Source: Riptortus pedestris (lineage: Eukaryota; Arthropoda; Insecta; Hemiptera; Alydidae). Taken from it: 64,000 nucleotides of DNA. A program made the translations under genes and the position numbers. Below are positions 46,090 through 58,640 of the stretch, piece after piece. How positions within the stretch are numbered: the stretch's first letter is position 1; each line of letters begins with the position of its first letter. The notes under the pieces were generated by a model. That model was given only the letters and a program-made list of their open reading frames with translations. It did no database searches and had not been told where the DNA came from. The DNA lies in contig CM032233.1 in assembly GCA_019009955.1 (NCBI GenBank), positions 64,167,001 through 64,231,000 of the forward strand, read 5' to 3'.

Positions 46090-46840
46090 AATGTAAGCCT
46101 GTTACAGTTCTAACCCCTCGCAAAATTCCTGTAACCTTAAGAACCAAAGTCAAAGACGAACTTGATCGTATGGTAAAAAACTGTGTTATTTCCCCAATTA
46201 CGTAAGACACTGAGAGGTGCTCTCCTACTGTGGTTGTGCCCAAGAAATCAGGCGATGTTCAGCTTTGTGTGGATTTTACTGCCCTTAATCAATACGTGGA
46301 AAGAGAACGTTTGGTTTTACCCTGTGTCGAGGAAACATTGGCTCAAAGTTTTTGTATCAGATACTTTTCGAAATTGGACACAACTAGTAGTTTCTGGCAG
46401 GTACAGTTAGATGAAAAAAACAGCTAAACTTCATACTTTTAATAGGCCTTTTGGATGATATTATTTTAAGCGCTTATCCTTTGAAATTTTCAGCAACTGA
46501 ACAATTCCAACAAAAGATGCTCCAGATCTTGGTGGGAATGGACGGAGTTGTTAACTTAATAGACGATATTAGTGTTTTTGGGGATCTAAAGAGGAACACG
46601 ATGTTATGCTTAACATGGTCCTTAAAAGACTTTTAGAATTAGGCGAAACACTAAACCCTAAGAAGTGTGAATTTTCTAAGACCAGAATATCGTTTCTGGG
46701 GCACATAATTGATAATGGGAAGGCATTGCCAGATCTAGAAAAAACCAAGGCCAAAAAAGAATTCCCCAGGCCTAAAAACCAAAGTGAGCTGATTTTTAGG
46801 AGTGGTGAATTATATGATGAAATGTTTGCCAAATCTATCT
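46090..46840 (+). pseudogene. Gypsy reverse transcriptase
   Basis: Frames in order show TVLTPRKIPVTL, VVVPKKSGDVQLCVDFTALN, FSKLDTTSSFWQVQLDE, then LIDDISVFG (the position of the YVDD-type catalytic box, here mutated to LIDD), and NPKKCEFSKTRISFLGHIID. That order is diagnostic of Ty3/Gypsy. It is split by shifts at about 46430 and 46600. Confidence 0.8.
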
Positions 46841-46959
46841 AAAATGCTTAAGCCACTTAATGACATTTATCTTCACAAAATGAGTGGCATTGGTTACAAA
46901 ATCATAAAGAAGTTTTAGTTTCAATAACAGATGCTTTGCTTTTACACCTTTATGACCAC

Positions 46960-47370
46960 CTACTTTGGATACAAGGGTTTGTGCAGATTCTTCCAGTTTT
47001 GGTTTAGGGGTTGCTATTGAACAAAAGATGGACATTGGAAACCCATCCAGTTTCCTTCACCTATGTTAAACAACGCGGAAACAAGGTACTCACAAGTTTA
47101 AAAAGAGGCTCGCCTTAGCGTGGGCTTGTGAGCGATTTTCATTTTACAGAATAGGAAAACACATCACTTTAGTCACTGATCATGTCTCTCTTGCAGTTAT
47201 TGGGAAAGAAACCTTTGTCTGATCTCACGCCTAGACTGCAAATATTTCGATTGAGGTTGTTGCAATTTGATTATAAGGTGCATTTTGAATTAAGTAAAAC
47301 CTTTTTGGTTCCTGACACGCTTTCAAGGGCACCAGTCAACGCCGGTGCCCAAAAGGTAAAAAGATGTTTT
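46960..47370 (+). pseudogene. Gypsy RNase H region
   Basis: VCADSSSFGLGVAIEQ (first catalytic Asp), LALAWACERFSFYRIGK, HITLVTDHVSLAV (third catalytic Asp), then the connection phrase LVPDTLSRAPV. Frames shift between blocks. Confidence 0.75.
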
Positions 47371-47389
47371 GAATGATGAGTTAGATATG

Positions 47390-48290
47390 TTGTAGGTGCA
47401 ATAATGTCAGATCTACCGTGCTGAGATACTAAATTAGAAACTAATAGGAAACCTATAGAAGAGGAGAGTTTTAGTCGTATCATTAAACGTGCTATTTTGA
47501 GTGGGGACTTTGTGGTGGCCTAGTATTAGCTCAGATGTAAAGAAGATGGTAGAGATTTGTCATATTAAGTTATTATTAAGATGGTCTCGAACATAGAGTT
47601 AATCTTCCAGAACCATTAAATGCACAACCCATCCTGATAGGCCATGGGAAGTTGTTGGAGCTGATATTTTGGAGCACAATAAAAAAATGTGCCGTTGTAT
47701 GCACTGAATTAGTTAAGATCGAACTGCAACTATGTTCATTGAGAACGCTTAATTATCTATTTTTTCCAGACATGGAATTCACAAGATTCTTAGATGTCAT
47801 AATTATAACCCATTAGTATCGGTTGAAATTGAAATTTTCTGAAGAATTAGTGTTATCACACATTTTCCGCAGTCCAGCAGAAAGGGTGCCCAGACCTCGA
47901 TCCTCAAACCTGGGCAAGCAAAGATCAGAATAAAGATCTGAAGCATTATGGGACTGTTGTGGAAAAGTGTGTTACCGGTAGATACTATTTAATAAAATCA
48001 GGAAGTCGGACGTACCGAAGAAATAGGAAATTTTTATTGCCAAGCATTTGTCAATAAAATTAAGTCGCACTTTTAAGTGCTGGAGTCTCAGCGAAAAATC
48101 CAAATAGAGGGACTGGAGAAGAGGAAGAAGTATAAGAAGACGAAACTGAGGGAAATGATGGACAGGGAGATGGACATGAAGACTCAGCGAAAGAAGACGA
48201 AGGGAATGATGTTGAAGGCCACACAAGATACGGGAGAAGAATAAAACCACAGACGAGAATTCAGTAATCTTCCATTTGGAGCGACAAGGG
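47390..48290 (+). pseudogene. Gypsy integrase remnant and C-terminal tail
   Basis: Weak blocks: RPWEVVGADIL (47640) for the integrase core start, SRHGIHKILRC (47768), SRTYRRNRKFLLPS (48004) from the C-terminal tail, and an acidic GEEEE/EDE stretch near 48115-48200. The zinc-binding N-terminus and most of the core are gone. Confidence 0.6.
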
Positions 48291-48294
48291 AGGA

Positions 48295-48394
48295 TGTGGT
48301 GAATATTATTTAAACATATGTTTGATTATGATTATGAGTTCAGTTAATAAATGTTACTTGCTGAGATAAAGCAAGCGGAGTTCTGTATTTTACA
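48295..48394 (+). repeat. 3' LTR of the Gypsy element
   Basis: 100 bp. It includes a short hairpin CTTGCTGAGATAAAGCAAG absent from the 5' LTR, and ends GTATTTTACA. Confidence 0.8.
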
Positions 48395-48399
48395 ATGGG

Positions 48400-48500
48400 A
48401 CAATCAGCGAGGAAGTGATGCGTGCCTTCTTGGTGGTTACACTGTGAGCATTTGGCTGTATAATCCCTAATCCAAGCAAGGCTTCTTGTTCAAGTTGAGA
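48400..48500 (-). pseudogene. LINE zinc-knuckle fragment
   Basis: The minus strand reads AKCSQCNHQEGTHHFLADC: C-x2-C-x8-H-x4-C, the closing knuckle of many LINE ORF2 proteins. It is cut at 48400 by the Gypsy insertion. Confidence 0.55.
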
Positions 48501-48686
48501 GTTTCTGTCCTGGTTCTGACTATTGCTTTAATATAGTGGGGATTGTTTACTTTAGTGTATTTTATTGATTGGGAGTGAAATGAGAGTTCTTTGTATTTAT
48601 CATGGATTTATCAATCGGCAAGGTTTTGTTTTAATTTTTCAGTTTCTATTGACTGCCGTTACATAAGTAAATTCATTACAGTTTTC
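48501..48686. other. Unrecognised AT-rich stretch
   Basis: Nothing seen. Confidence 0.4.
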
Positions 48687-49474
48687 TTTTAGCAGATTTC
48701 CCTTAAAGGAAATCAGCTATTGAGGTCGTACTCATGACGCGATTTTCGAAACATTTCTTCAAATGTCCATCGATCCTACCCAGGAGATGACGAAAATGAG
48801 GTCCGTTCAAAATTATATATATATATATATTTGTCTGTTAACGCTCTAGCGGTCGCAATTTTTGTTTGATCGTTACGAAACTCGATATTTAACCGTTTTA
48901 TGTAAAAAGACAGATCAAGTTCGTTAATGGCTGAAATCGGACTAGAGGAAGGGGGGTTTAGAGGGGGGATTTTCGAAAATTCATAATATCTCCATTAATC
49001 GAAAAATTGTATAGGACCAATCTTATTGAAAATTCAATTTACTATAAATATTGTTATATACATGTATTCTCTATCTTGAATATTAACCGAGATATTTGCA
49101 TTTTTATGAAGTCTGTGGTCGGGTATAGTTCGGATTAGGTCGGCCATTTCCGTCATAGCTTGGCACAGGTGGGAGGCTTCTTCTAGCCTTACCTGTCGTT
49201 TCTAACCTTACCTAACCTTCGTTACTTTGTGAGATTTATTCAAATACGTTCTGTTCATCCGCCCTCCCCCCCTTTTTTAGCTCTTGGACTACTAAAATTT
49301 GAGTTATTAAAATATAAATTATTCTTACAATTCAGAAGCCGTCTCAGTTGGGAATTTATTTTAATTAACTGAAAGATTTCTCATTACCGTTTGTATTTAA
49401 TCACGGTGGTATTGTGTTACCAGTATGCAGATTTCTCTATTGTAAAACTTTTGTAAAACGTGACGGACTTTTCA
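48687..49474 (-). mobile_element. Family H element, copy 13 (complete, minus)
   Basis: Right end first (TTTTAGCAGATTTCCC, palindrome with one A insertion), right arm, short (TA)n at 48815-48831, the body, and the left end read backwards (CGTGACGGACTTTT at 49460). The left hairpin and AGCAGATTTCCC parts are partly deleted. Confidence 0.8.
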
Positions 49475-49737
49475 TATTTTTTCTCACTGATAGCGGTTTT
49501 GAAAAATTCATCTGTAGTTAGGTTTACTTTTGGCAAATTTCAGCTACGTTATCTTACCAGATTATTTTTTTCTTTGTAACTTATAATGCCAGTTTCTTTG
49601 TTAGCCTATCATCACTTGAGTTCAAGGCATTAACTATACATTTCAAGTGTAGTGAATGATAAATATGAATAATTATGCTGTCCAGTGAATGTATGATTAA
49701 AGCTGCTGGAATATCAGTACGAAAATCCAAATGTAAA

Positions 49738-49985
49738 TAGATTTTATTGGTTAACGTCCACTTTATCCTACTTTGGCTAATCGGAACGGGTTATCTACAA
49801 GTTACCACCCGTTTCTTGCTAAGGTGTAACTGAGGATTTCATTTAATGAGTTCGTCACTGAATGAATTCCTATTGCCGACGAGGAAATAGAGCTAGCAGA
49901 CTTCAGGTTTACTCCGTGCATCAAAAGAAACGCCTCTAACCACCCCAACGACATAACATACACGGCCAACCTGAGTCCTAGATCA
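49738..49985 (-). mobile_element. tRNA-derived SINE, copy 4 (variant head)
   Basis: The tail GGTTAACGTCCACTTTATCC and body GGGTTATCTACAAGTTACC match the family. The head region is diverged (CTTCAGGTTTACTCCG) but still ends GGCCAACCTGAGTCC. Confidence 0.7.
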
Positions 49986-50048
49986 TTGGAAGTACAGACT
50001 AGAATAGGATGTTGCCCATATAACTAAATGTCTCGAGGCCAATAACAA

Positions 50049-50193
50049 AAAAAATTGCGACCGCTAGAGCGTTAACAGACAAAAATATATAAGTATATAT
50101 AATTTTGAACGGACCTCATTTTCGTCATCTCCTGGGTAGGATCGATGGACATTTGAAGAAATTTTTCGAAAATCGCGTCATGAGTACGACCTA
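50049..50193 (+). mobile_element. Family H right arm, copy 14 (truncated)
   Basis: ATTGCGACCGCTAGAGCG, a short TA stretch, GAACGGACCTCATTTTCG...ATCGCGTCATGAGTACGACC, ending before the palindrome. Confidence 0.8.
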
Positions 50194-51763
50194 AAACAAA
50201 GGAGAGGGTTATGCTTGGAGAAATATTCCCAGAGTGAGGAATAATATACTAAAACTTCTCGTTCCATGTGAATAACGCCACATCAAATCAACAACAAAGT
50301 GTTTGTATAACGGCTCATCTAGTAAAGTATAGAAGCAAAATCGCCAAATACAATAATTATGATCACATAGCTAAAACAAGAAAAGATGATTCCTAGAATA
50401 TGAAGCCTAGGCCAACCTATTTCGTTTCTCTGCCTAATTCCGTATGATATCTGCCATACGATTATTTATTAAATTAGAGATCGAAATATTATTATATTGG
50501 TATTATAACAATTTTAGGATAATTTATTGTAAATAAGGCTTTATTTGTCTTTGTTTAGTTTCACATAAGGCACTATATATTTTGATTTTTTTTTCATTAC
50601 AGGGATTGGTATTGTCCATGGCTTATCTCTACCTAGGCTGAGCCTAGTGTTCAGTTATGTATTGTTCAATTTAATTTATTTACCTTTTGTGGAAAGAGAA
50701 AAAAAGTTAGAAGTAGCTTGAAAACATCAGGGTCATTACACTTTAGAGACAAAAATTTGAGAATTTTAAAGCTGAGTAGTTTTGGGAGCTTCAATTTATT
50801 TAAAGCTAGTTTAATCATTTTAAGTTAAAAACACATTCTGTTTTTGAATAACTATATGGTGATCAGTCACTGACCACGCTAATTTAAAACTTCCCCATAA
50901 TGCCTGGTTTTAGCAGTTAAAGCCATTACGTCCCTTGTGGTTATTGGGCATTAATAAGTTTGAAGTTAACGGCATAGTTATAAGGCCTCCGCAAAGTGAA
51001 GGGACGCTCAAAATCAGTTAAGGGGATACTTAATTACTTGAAAGGTCACCCTAGATTCCCACCAGACATCCTCTTCTATATATTGGTTATGGAAGAAAAT
51101 TTTACTAATCCATCATAATATTGGATGGTAGAAACTTACTTTTATTTCCACCGCATAAAGTGATGAACCATCTCCACTTTAAAACCTTTTTATTGAGAAA
51201 ATATTGTACTTTATAACTGAGCTCCTTTTGGCTTACTAAGATCAGACTGCTTAGTTGATGCCCGAAACAGTAATTTACTTCATGAACTATTTGATCTTAC
51301 GGTAAAACACATCCAACGAAAAAACCGTCACATACCCTACGATACGACAGAACTATTAACTGACAGCAGCCAATATATTCCCCATATACTAACATATCTA
51401 AAACACATAAACATTTACAAAAACATATAGTACAAAATAGCATAGGTCTACAGCATACTTAAAAAGATTTAAAAGGGTTAACTTTTATTATATTCTTAAG
51501 ACAAAGCACGGATATGAGAAACAATCAGATATTAAAGAAATATTTTCCATAACATAAAAATAAAGTACTACAAAGGTAAGTCCATGAAGGAGTAAATATA
51601 TTATACTAATGCCAATCACCATCACTTTGGGGCACATATCAAATAAATGATCTTGCAGTAAACAGTACATTTTACAATAAGAAGTTCTGTTCCTTAGCAC
51701 TTAACTTATTATCTATTCGTGCCCTCAAATCCCGAAATACGGAGACCAGCCACATTCAAAACC
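50194..51763. other. Gene-free region
   Basis: A 70-codon minus-strand frame at 51488-51700 has no recognisable similarity. No repeat structure was identified. Confidence 0.4.
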
Positions 51764-52050
51764 AAAAAGTCCGTCACGCAGGCCCTGCGTAAACTAAGCA
51801 GTAAATTTCCTTCGTGAATTTTAATAATAGATAAACCTACATACTGCTAACACAACACCACCGTGAATATTAGGTGAATAAATGCAAACGGTAATAAGAA
51901 ATCCTTCCCCTGCCGGCGGGAAGCGTCTCAAATGTAAACAAACAGGTCAGCCAGCGGCTCACCGAAAAGAAAAACAAAAACTCAAACATATCAGAATATA
52001 ACATATTAATTTTATTGAATACTGTTTACTATATCTAGTACTGAAATTTA

Positions 52051-52331
52051 CAGGGCCCCCACTACCATATGTGCAAAGTGTGTAATGCACATGGGCGCCA
52101 TCCTTTAGGGGCGCCAAAACCAAGGACCAAAAAAAAAGAAATTTAGATTTTTTCTGTTTATTTCATTTTGATATTTTAGTCTAAAATACATAAATATGAC
52201 TTTTAAAGTACAGTTCTTTGCTTTATTTCAAGCACCTACCTACCATAAAAAAATTAGATAATTCAAAATGCCTTAAGGGGCGCCAAAATCCTTTTTTGTA
52301 CAAAGGCGCCAGTAGCCCTTACGGGGGACCT
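52051..52331. mobile_element. hAT-like MITE
   Basis: CAGGGCCCCCACTACC at the left and, inverted, CAGGTCCCCCGTAAGG at the right. Inner blocks with GGGGCGCCAAAA repeat near both ends. CAGGG termini fit the hAT superfamily; an 8-bp target duplication is not clear (GAAATTTA against GAAAATGT). Confidence 0.6.
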
Positions 52332-52738
52332 GGAAAATGTATATATGTATATGTATATGCATCAGAATAATTTTTATCTCAATCAATCAAATTTAAGTAG
52401 TCCAAGAATTTAAGACGGCGGGGGTGGTCACAAGAACATATTTGCATCAATCTCGTATAATAAAGGTCTCTGGAAAACAATATTTGGTATTTAAGCTTCG
52501 AATAATGTGGTTTATTATATAAAAGAGTATGGTTTATGTAACACGACTAGAAGTGTGGATTTACTGAAGGCTGAAAACTGAAAATGCAAATATCTCGGTT
52601 AATATTCAAGATAGAGAATAAATGTATATAAAAATATTTATAGTACTTTTAATTTGCGAATAAGATTCATTATATCCTACATATAGTAACAGAGATATTT
52701 CGCATATTTATTTATAGCTGGTGATGGGGGTGATGAAT

Positions 52739-52860
52739 CAGGTTAATCAGGAACACTTTTTGTGGCTCCTCACAATTTATTTCTTATTATTTCTTAAAAA
52801 AGCTTAGCGCTTTTAAGAAATAAATTGGCAGGAGCCCCAAAAAGTGTTTCTGATTAACCT
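52739..52860. mobile_element. Small fold-back element with about 49-bp arms
   Basis: CAGGTTAATCAGGAACACTT...CAATTTATTTCTTA is inverted as TAAGAAATAAATTG...AAGTGTTTCTGATTAACCTG around an AAGCGC-type centre. The host phrase AGAGATATTTCG occurs on both sides (52690 and 52861), so 52702-52738 may belong to the insertion. Confidence 0.75.
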
Positions 52861-53017
52861 GAGAGATATTTCGAAATTCCTCCCCGCTAAATCCCCCCCC
52901 TCCCCCTTGTCCGATTTCAGCCGTTAAAGAAACTTGATCTTTCTTTTTACATAAAACGACTAAATATCGAATTTGGTAACGATTAAGCAATAATTGCGGT
53001 CGCTAGAGCGGTAACAG

Positions 53018-53547
<530 letters not shown>

Positions 53548-54144
53548 ATTTGTATGTATTTAATTATATTGTACAAAAATTAACTAAAATTAGGTGAGTC
53601 GCGTGATGTTTGTTTAATATATGAGACCTCAAAAATAATTTCGCATGGCCACCAAAAATTCAGCTTCACCACTGGCTTTCTCATTATTCGCAAGTGTAGA
53701 AGACTATAGATAATGTATACGTGTGTGGACGTATTGTCTAGTCTATAATAGACCACTTAGTAGTATACAATATACTCTTAAGCTTGAGAGAAACACTTAA
53801 GAAACAACTGGAGGCCTCCTTCTTCCTGCCACTGAGGACACTTCTCTTTGAGTACTAGTTAACGAAGCCTTGAACATATTCTAATTGACCTTATCGCCTT
53901 ACCAATTAGTGAATATAATCATTGATCAATATTAGATGAGTATATATTAGTCCTAAGTTACTTTTTAGGAACTTTTATCCTATTCCAGGAATTTGTGGCC
54001 GTTCGGGATTAAAATAGGATTGCGGGATTTCATGGGTACTTGATACTTTTTAGAAATTTAAAGTTGATCCGAATTAAATTTAACAAAACTGTTTTTTATG
54101 CACCAAAATAAAAACTATTTCCATTTAGGCTATTCTAATTACAC
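53548..54144. other. Gene-free region
   Basis: Nothing recognised. Confidence 0.4.
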
Positions 54145-54449
54145 ACAGGGTGTCCCAAAAAATATTTTTTTAAACTGTTAGAGATATCCCAAAATCGTTA
54201 TGTAAAATTATGCAATACGTTGTAGCTTTTAAGCGCGCGCTCAAAGGTCATCGTTTCCTCCTTTACCCCAAACATTTAATACATTTTTGAAAACTACTCC
54301 AAAAATAAAGAAACGAGTGTATTTTTGGTTCGCTTAATATTTAGAGAAAAAATGGTGCCCAAAGTCGTACTATCGTGCAGATTTGATGTCTACCAATCTT
54401 TATGAATGAAATGTAATGCGCATATTTAAAATTACCTGTTTTGTACATA

Positions 54450-54545
54450 GTTAGCCATGTGAGTTAAAGCATTACCTTAATGTTACATAGTAAACCTAGA
54501 GTGGAGAGTTCGATTCTCGCCTGGCAATAGGAATTTCTTTTGTGA
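54450..54545 (+). mobile_element. tRNA-derived SINE, copy 5 (head only)
   Basis: TTAGCCATGTGAGTTAAAG and GAGTTCGATTCTCGCC, ending after GTGACGAAC. Confidence 0.75.
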
Positions 54546-54559
54546 CGAACTATTTAAAT

Positions 54560-55272
54560 AAAAGTCCGTCACGCAGGGGCTGCGTAAACTAAGCAGATTT
54601 CCCACGTAAATTTATGCAATACAGAAATCTCCATACGAGTGCCGAAGAGTTACGGAAACGGCCGAACTAGCTTTTGGCGGGAAACTCAGTCTTTTCCGTT
54701 ATCCGCCCACATTTAATAAAAACAATTATTGAAATATATCTAAATATAACATATTAATTTTATTGAAAACAATTTACTAAAGCTAGTGGTGTAATTTGTA
54801 ATGAATCAGAATCAGTTTTATCTCAATCACTCAAATTTTAGTAATCCAAAAACAAAATAAGGGCGGGGGGGTCAAAAGAATGCATTTGCATATATCTCAC
54901 AAATTAAAAGTTCAATGAAAACAATATTTGGTATTTAGGCTTCAATTAATATGTTTTATTATATAACAGAGCATTGTTTATGTAACACTAGTAGAAGTTG
55001 GGGTTTACTGAAGGCTGAAAACTGAAAAAATCAAATATCTCGGTTAATATTCAAGATAGAGAATAAATGTATATAACAATATTTATAGTACATTTAATTT
55101 GCAATAAGATTGATTCTATGCATTTTTTCTATCCGACTTATAGTAATGGAGATATTTCGAATTTTCAAAATTCCCCCCTCCCACTTGTCCGATTTCTGCC
55201 GTTAACGAACTTGATCTTTCTTTTTACATAAAACGATTAAATGTGGAGTTTGGTAACGATCAAACAAAAATT
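54560..55272 (+). mobile_element. Family H element, copy 16 (right part missing)
   Basis: An intact left end and hairpin ACGCAGGGGCTGCGT; the body runs to GATCAAACAAAAATTAC, where it stops before the microsatellite. Inserted within the long-repeat transposon. Confidence 0.8.
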
Positions 55273-55735
55273 ACTCCAAAAAGCTGAATATGTACAAAAT
55301 AAACATCTTGATTTATTGATGAAATCTATGAAACTTATTGCTGAAAGGAGTTGTTAGAGTGCTTTGATCGCTTGGAATGTAAAATATTTTTAATTGAATC
55401 AGTAAACAAATCTACATTTACTCAACAAAAAAAAGTACTCATATTTGAGGGTGGTAGACATCAAATCTGCACTTGTGACATTCAAAATAAGTACGACTTT
55501 GGCCGCCAATTTATCGTTAAATTTTAAGCGAAACAAAAATACAAATGTTTCTTTATTTTTTGAATAGTTTAGTTTGGATAGCGCGCTTAAGAGCTAAAAC
55601 TAAATTGTTTGGGTTTAATTGATGAAGCATCTGAAAGGTCTCGACGAGAGCTACTACTTTGATCCTTTTAGGTTTTGCTATATTTTTAGCGGTTTAAAAG
55701 ATATTTCAGTTGTGACTCTTATATTTGGGGGTATA

Positions 55736-56190
55736 CTAGGTTATACTATATTACATAAATATTATGGCCTGCACAATAGTGTACTATATTAGCATTGTGT
55801 TGCCATAGGGTTATGTCGTTTAGTCAGAATTTCATTATATACCCTAGTGGCGAGTGAGCATAAATTTGGTATGAAGTTGTACCTCGTTGTCTATGAACGT
55901 TAAAATTTAATTTTTCGGAAATGAATATAGTACTGCTACGCACCATTTTAGGGGTTTAATATAGATGAGTTTGAAAAGGATTTGTTGATAACTTCCTGAC
56001 TGTAATGCACTGGTTAAGTACTCTTTAAAAATACTGCTTTGGAATGATACAGAATTTTTAAAAATAACACAAAGTACGTTTTTATTATAACTTTATACTC
56101 ATGCACAGAGTCTAATTACTTAAAATAACCCTAAAATTTAACTTCAAACATTCTCCTCTTTACAAGATTGAATGCACTGATAGTTAATTA
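55736..56190. other. Gene-free region
   Basis: AT-rich; nothing recognised. Confidence 0.4.
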
Positions 56191-56674
56191 TAAAAGTCCG
56201 TCACCCAGGGGCTGCGTAAACTAAGTAGATTTCCCACGTGAAGTTTTACAATAGAGAAATCTGCGTAATAATAACAGTAGTAGTAAGGAATCTCTAAACC
56301 TATTCACGAGGGACGAACAGTTACGGAAACGGCCGCCAGAGCTCTCGGCGGAACGTACCGAACATAGCCGACTCCTGCCGACCACACACAGAATACAAAT
56401 GCAAATATCTCGGTTAATAATCAAGATACAAAATAAATGTAAAGAACAATATTTATAGTAAATTTAATTTGCAATAAGATTAATTCTATACAATTTTTCG
56501 ATCCGACGCATAATAACGGAGAGTTTTTGAATTTTCAAAAATCCCCCCTCTAAACCCACCCTCCCACTCCGATTTCATCCATTAACGAACTTGATCTTTC
56601 TTTTTAAATAAAACGATTAAATTTCGAGTTTGGTAACGATCAAACAAAAATTGCGACCGCTAGAGCGTTAACAG

Positions 56675-56734
<60 letters not shown>

Positions 56735-56856
56735 GAACGGACCTCATTTTCGTCATTTCCTGGGTAGGATCGATGGACATTTGAAGAAATTTTTCGAAAC
56801 TCGCGCCATGAGTACGACCTAAATAGCTGATTTCTCTGAAGGGAAACCTGCTAAAA
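56191..56856 (+). mobile_element. Family H element, copy 17 (complete)
   Basis: Left end GTCCGTCACCCAGGGGCTGC (one stem base changed), body, (TA)n at 56680-56728, right arm, diverged palindrome CTGATTTCTCTGAAGGGAAA and CTGCTAAAA. Confidence 0.85.
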
Positions 56857-57087
56857 CCTTATGGTACCGTGTCGAGTGCCTTGAAAAGTTAGCTCGATCA
56901 TCAAGTTCATTCATGCCTTGAGTGGAGAATAGAATAGATTCAGGTGACATCTGTGTCCCCTGAATTCCAATCTGCATTGAAGAGGTAAAACGTTTGTCCA
57001 TACCTTATATATGAAACCCCGCCCTAATCCAATTTTGCTTATACATAGCTCTGTGTCCCTTATTGAAAATATCTTTATACCCTTCCC

Positions 57088-57209
57088 TTTTAGCAAATTT
57101 CCCTCAAGGGAAATCAGCTATTGAGGTCGTACTCATGACGAGATTTTCGAAAATTTTCTTCAAATGTCCATCGATCCTACCCAGGAGATGACGAAAATGA
57201 GGTCCGTTC

Positions 57210-57272
<63 letters not shown>

Positions 57273-57933
57273 TGTTAACGTTCTAGCGGTCGCAATTTTT
57301 GTCTGATCGAGACGGAACTCTATATTTAAACGTTCTACGTAAAAATGAAGATCAAGTTTGTTAATGGCTGAAATCGGACCAGAGAGAGGGGGGGTTTAGA
57401 GGGGAGGATTTTCGAAAATTCAAAATACCTCCGTTATTATGCATCGGATCGAAAAATGGTATAGAATCAATCTTATTGCAAATTAAATTTACAATAAATT
57501 ATATTATATACATTTATTCTCTATCTTGAATATTAACCGAGATATTCGCATTTTTATGAAGTCTGTGGTCGGGTATAGTTCGGATTACGTCGGCCATCTT
57601 CGTCATTTCTCGGCTCAGGCGGAAGCTTCTTCTAACCTGGCGTTTCTAACCTTACCTTACCTTCCTTACTTTGTGAGATTTATGCAAATACGTTCTGTTC
57701 ATCCGCCCCGCCCCTTCTTTAGTTCTTGGACTACTAAAATTTGAGTTATTAAAATATAAATTATTCTTACAATTCAGAAGCCATTTCAGTTGGATATTTA
57801 TTTTAATTAACTGAAAGATTTCTCATTATCTAATCACGGTGGTATTGTGTTACCAGTATGCAGATTTCTCTATTGTAAAACTTCACGGGGGAAATCTGCT
57901 TAGTTTACGCAACCCCTGCGTGACGGACTCTTT
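57088..57933 (-). mobile_element. Family H element, copy 18 (complete, minus)
   Basis: An inverted relative of copy 17, 230 bp away. Right end TTTAGCAAATTTCCCTCAAG, (TA)n at 57216-57268, body, and left end read as GAAATCTGCTTAGTTTACGC and CTGCGTGACGGAC. Confidence 0.85.
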
Positions 57934-57984
57934 TTTATTTATCCTTTCGATAATTCTTGCTGTTTTGGGTAATACGCCTACAAA

Positions 57985-58200
57985 TGATGCCCTTCAGCCT
58001 ATAGTTCGAGATGCAGAAAAAAATGTACACAAAAAATATTTATTAGGTATTACATTTTCAATAAGATTGGTTTTATACAGTTTTTCAATCCTTTTCGTAA
58101 TAACTGAGATATTACGAATTTCGGTTTTCCCTCTCTTCTACCCCCCCCCTCCTCCTAGTCCGATTTAAGTCATTAGTATCGGGGCTATATATCCAGTATG
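57985..58200 (+). mobile_element. Family H body fragment, copy 19
   Basis: TCAATAAGATTGGTTTTATAC, TAATAACTGAGATATTACG and a C-rich run. No ends. Confidence 0.6.
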
Positions 58201-58640
58201 GTATTGATAACAAAATAATCATGTAGTCTAGAACGTAAAATCCACCACAACGAACATATATAAGTATATATAGAACAAAGTCAAAGTACAATGAAAACAA
58301 TATCTTGTTTTAAAATTGGCATAGAACGTTCTTCGATATATTTGCTGAATTAAATTTGTAACAAAAATGTATGTAAGAATTTTACCAAGGAAATCTTTTA
58401 AAACAAGAGTATTAAAGAGGCGTAATGGTGATGTACTTCCAAAATTAGAAATGACACTAAACTTTTAAAATACGTCATTAGCTCGATGGGTTTAGAGAAG
58501 ACGAGCAGACTGTGAAGTCGTCTTAACAGGGCATTAATTAATACTCACGATCAAACATTGTTTCACATTATAATAAAGTTTAAAGAAACTCCTCAGCTTC
58601 TAAAATGGTATGAAATTGGTAGATTTTAATTGATATTGAA
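58201..58640. other. Gene-free region
   Basis: Nothing recognised. Confidence 0.4.

Larger units (their letters stand above)
44730..48399 (+). mobile_element. Compact Ty3/Gypsy LTR retrotransposon (decayed) with ATGGG target duplication
   Basis: The 5' LTR is 44735-44814 (80 bp, start mutated to TA) and the 3' LTR 48295-48394 (100 bp, TG...CA). They share GGTGAAT, TTTGATTATGA and GAGTTCAGTTAATAA. ATGGG directly repeats at 44730-44734 and 48395-48399. A purine-rich AAGGGAGGA precedes the 3' LTR. The 3' LTR has about 20 extra bases. Order: gag, protease, reverse transcriptase, RNase H and an integrase remnant. Total about 3.66 kb, shorter than usual for the group. Many stops and frameshifts; inactive. 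Confidence 0.85.
51764..53074 (+). mobile_element. Family H element, copy 15, carrying two smaller insertions
   Basis: The left end has hairpin ACGCAGGCCCTGCGT (stem kept, loop changed). The body runs to (TA)n at 53023-53074. It is interrupted by a hAT-like MITE (52051-52331) and a small fold-back element (52739-52860). Confidence 0.8.
54145..55735. mobile_element. DNA transposon with long (about 270-bp) inverted repeats
   Basis: The left arm (54145-54415) starts ACACAGGGTGTCCCAAAA. The right arm (55440-55735) is its diverged inverse. Shared blocks: AAGCGCGC, AATAAAGAAAC, TTTCGCTTAA/GTTCGCTTAA, CCAAAGTCGTACT, GCAGATTTGATGTCTACC. The right terminus is decayed. No transposase was recognised inside; a SINE and a family H copy fill much of the interior. 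Confidence 0.75.
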
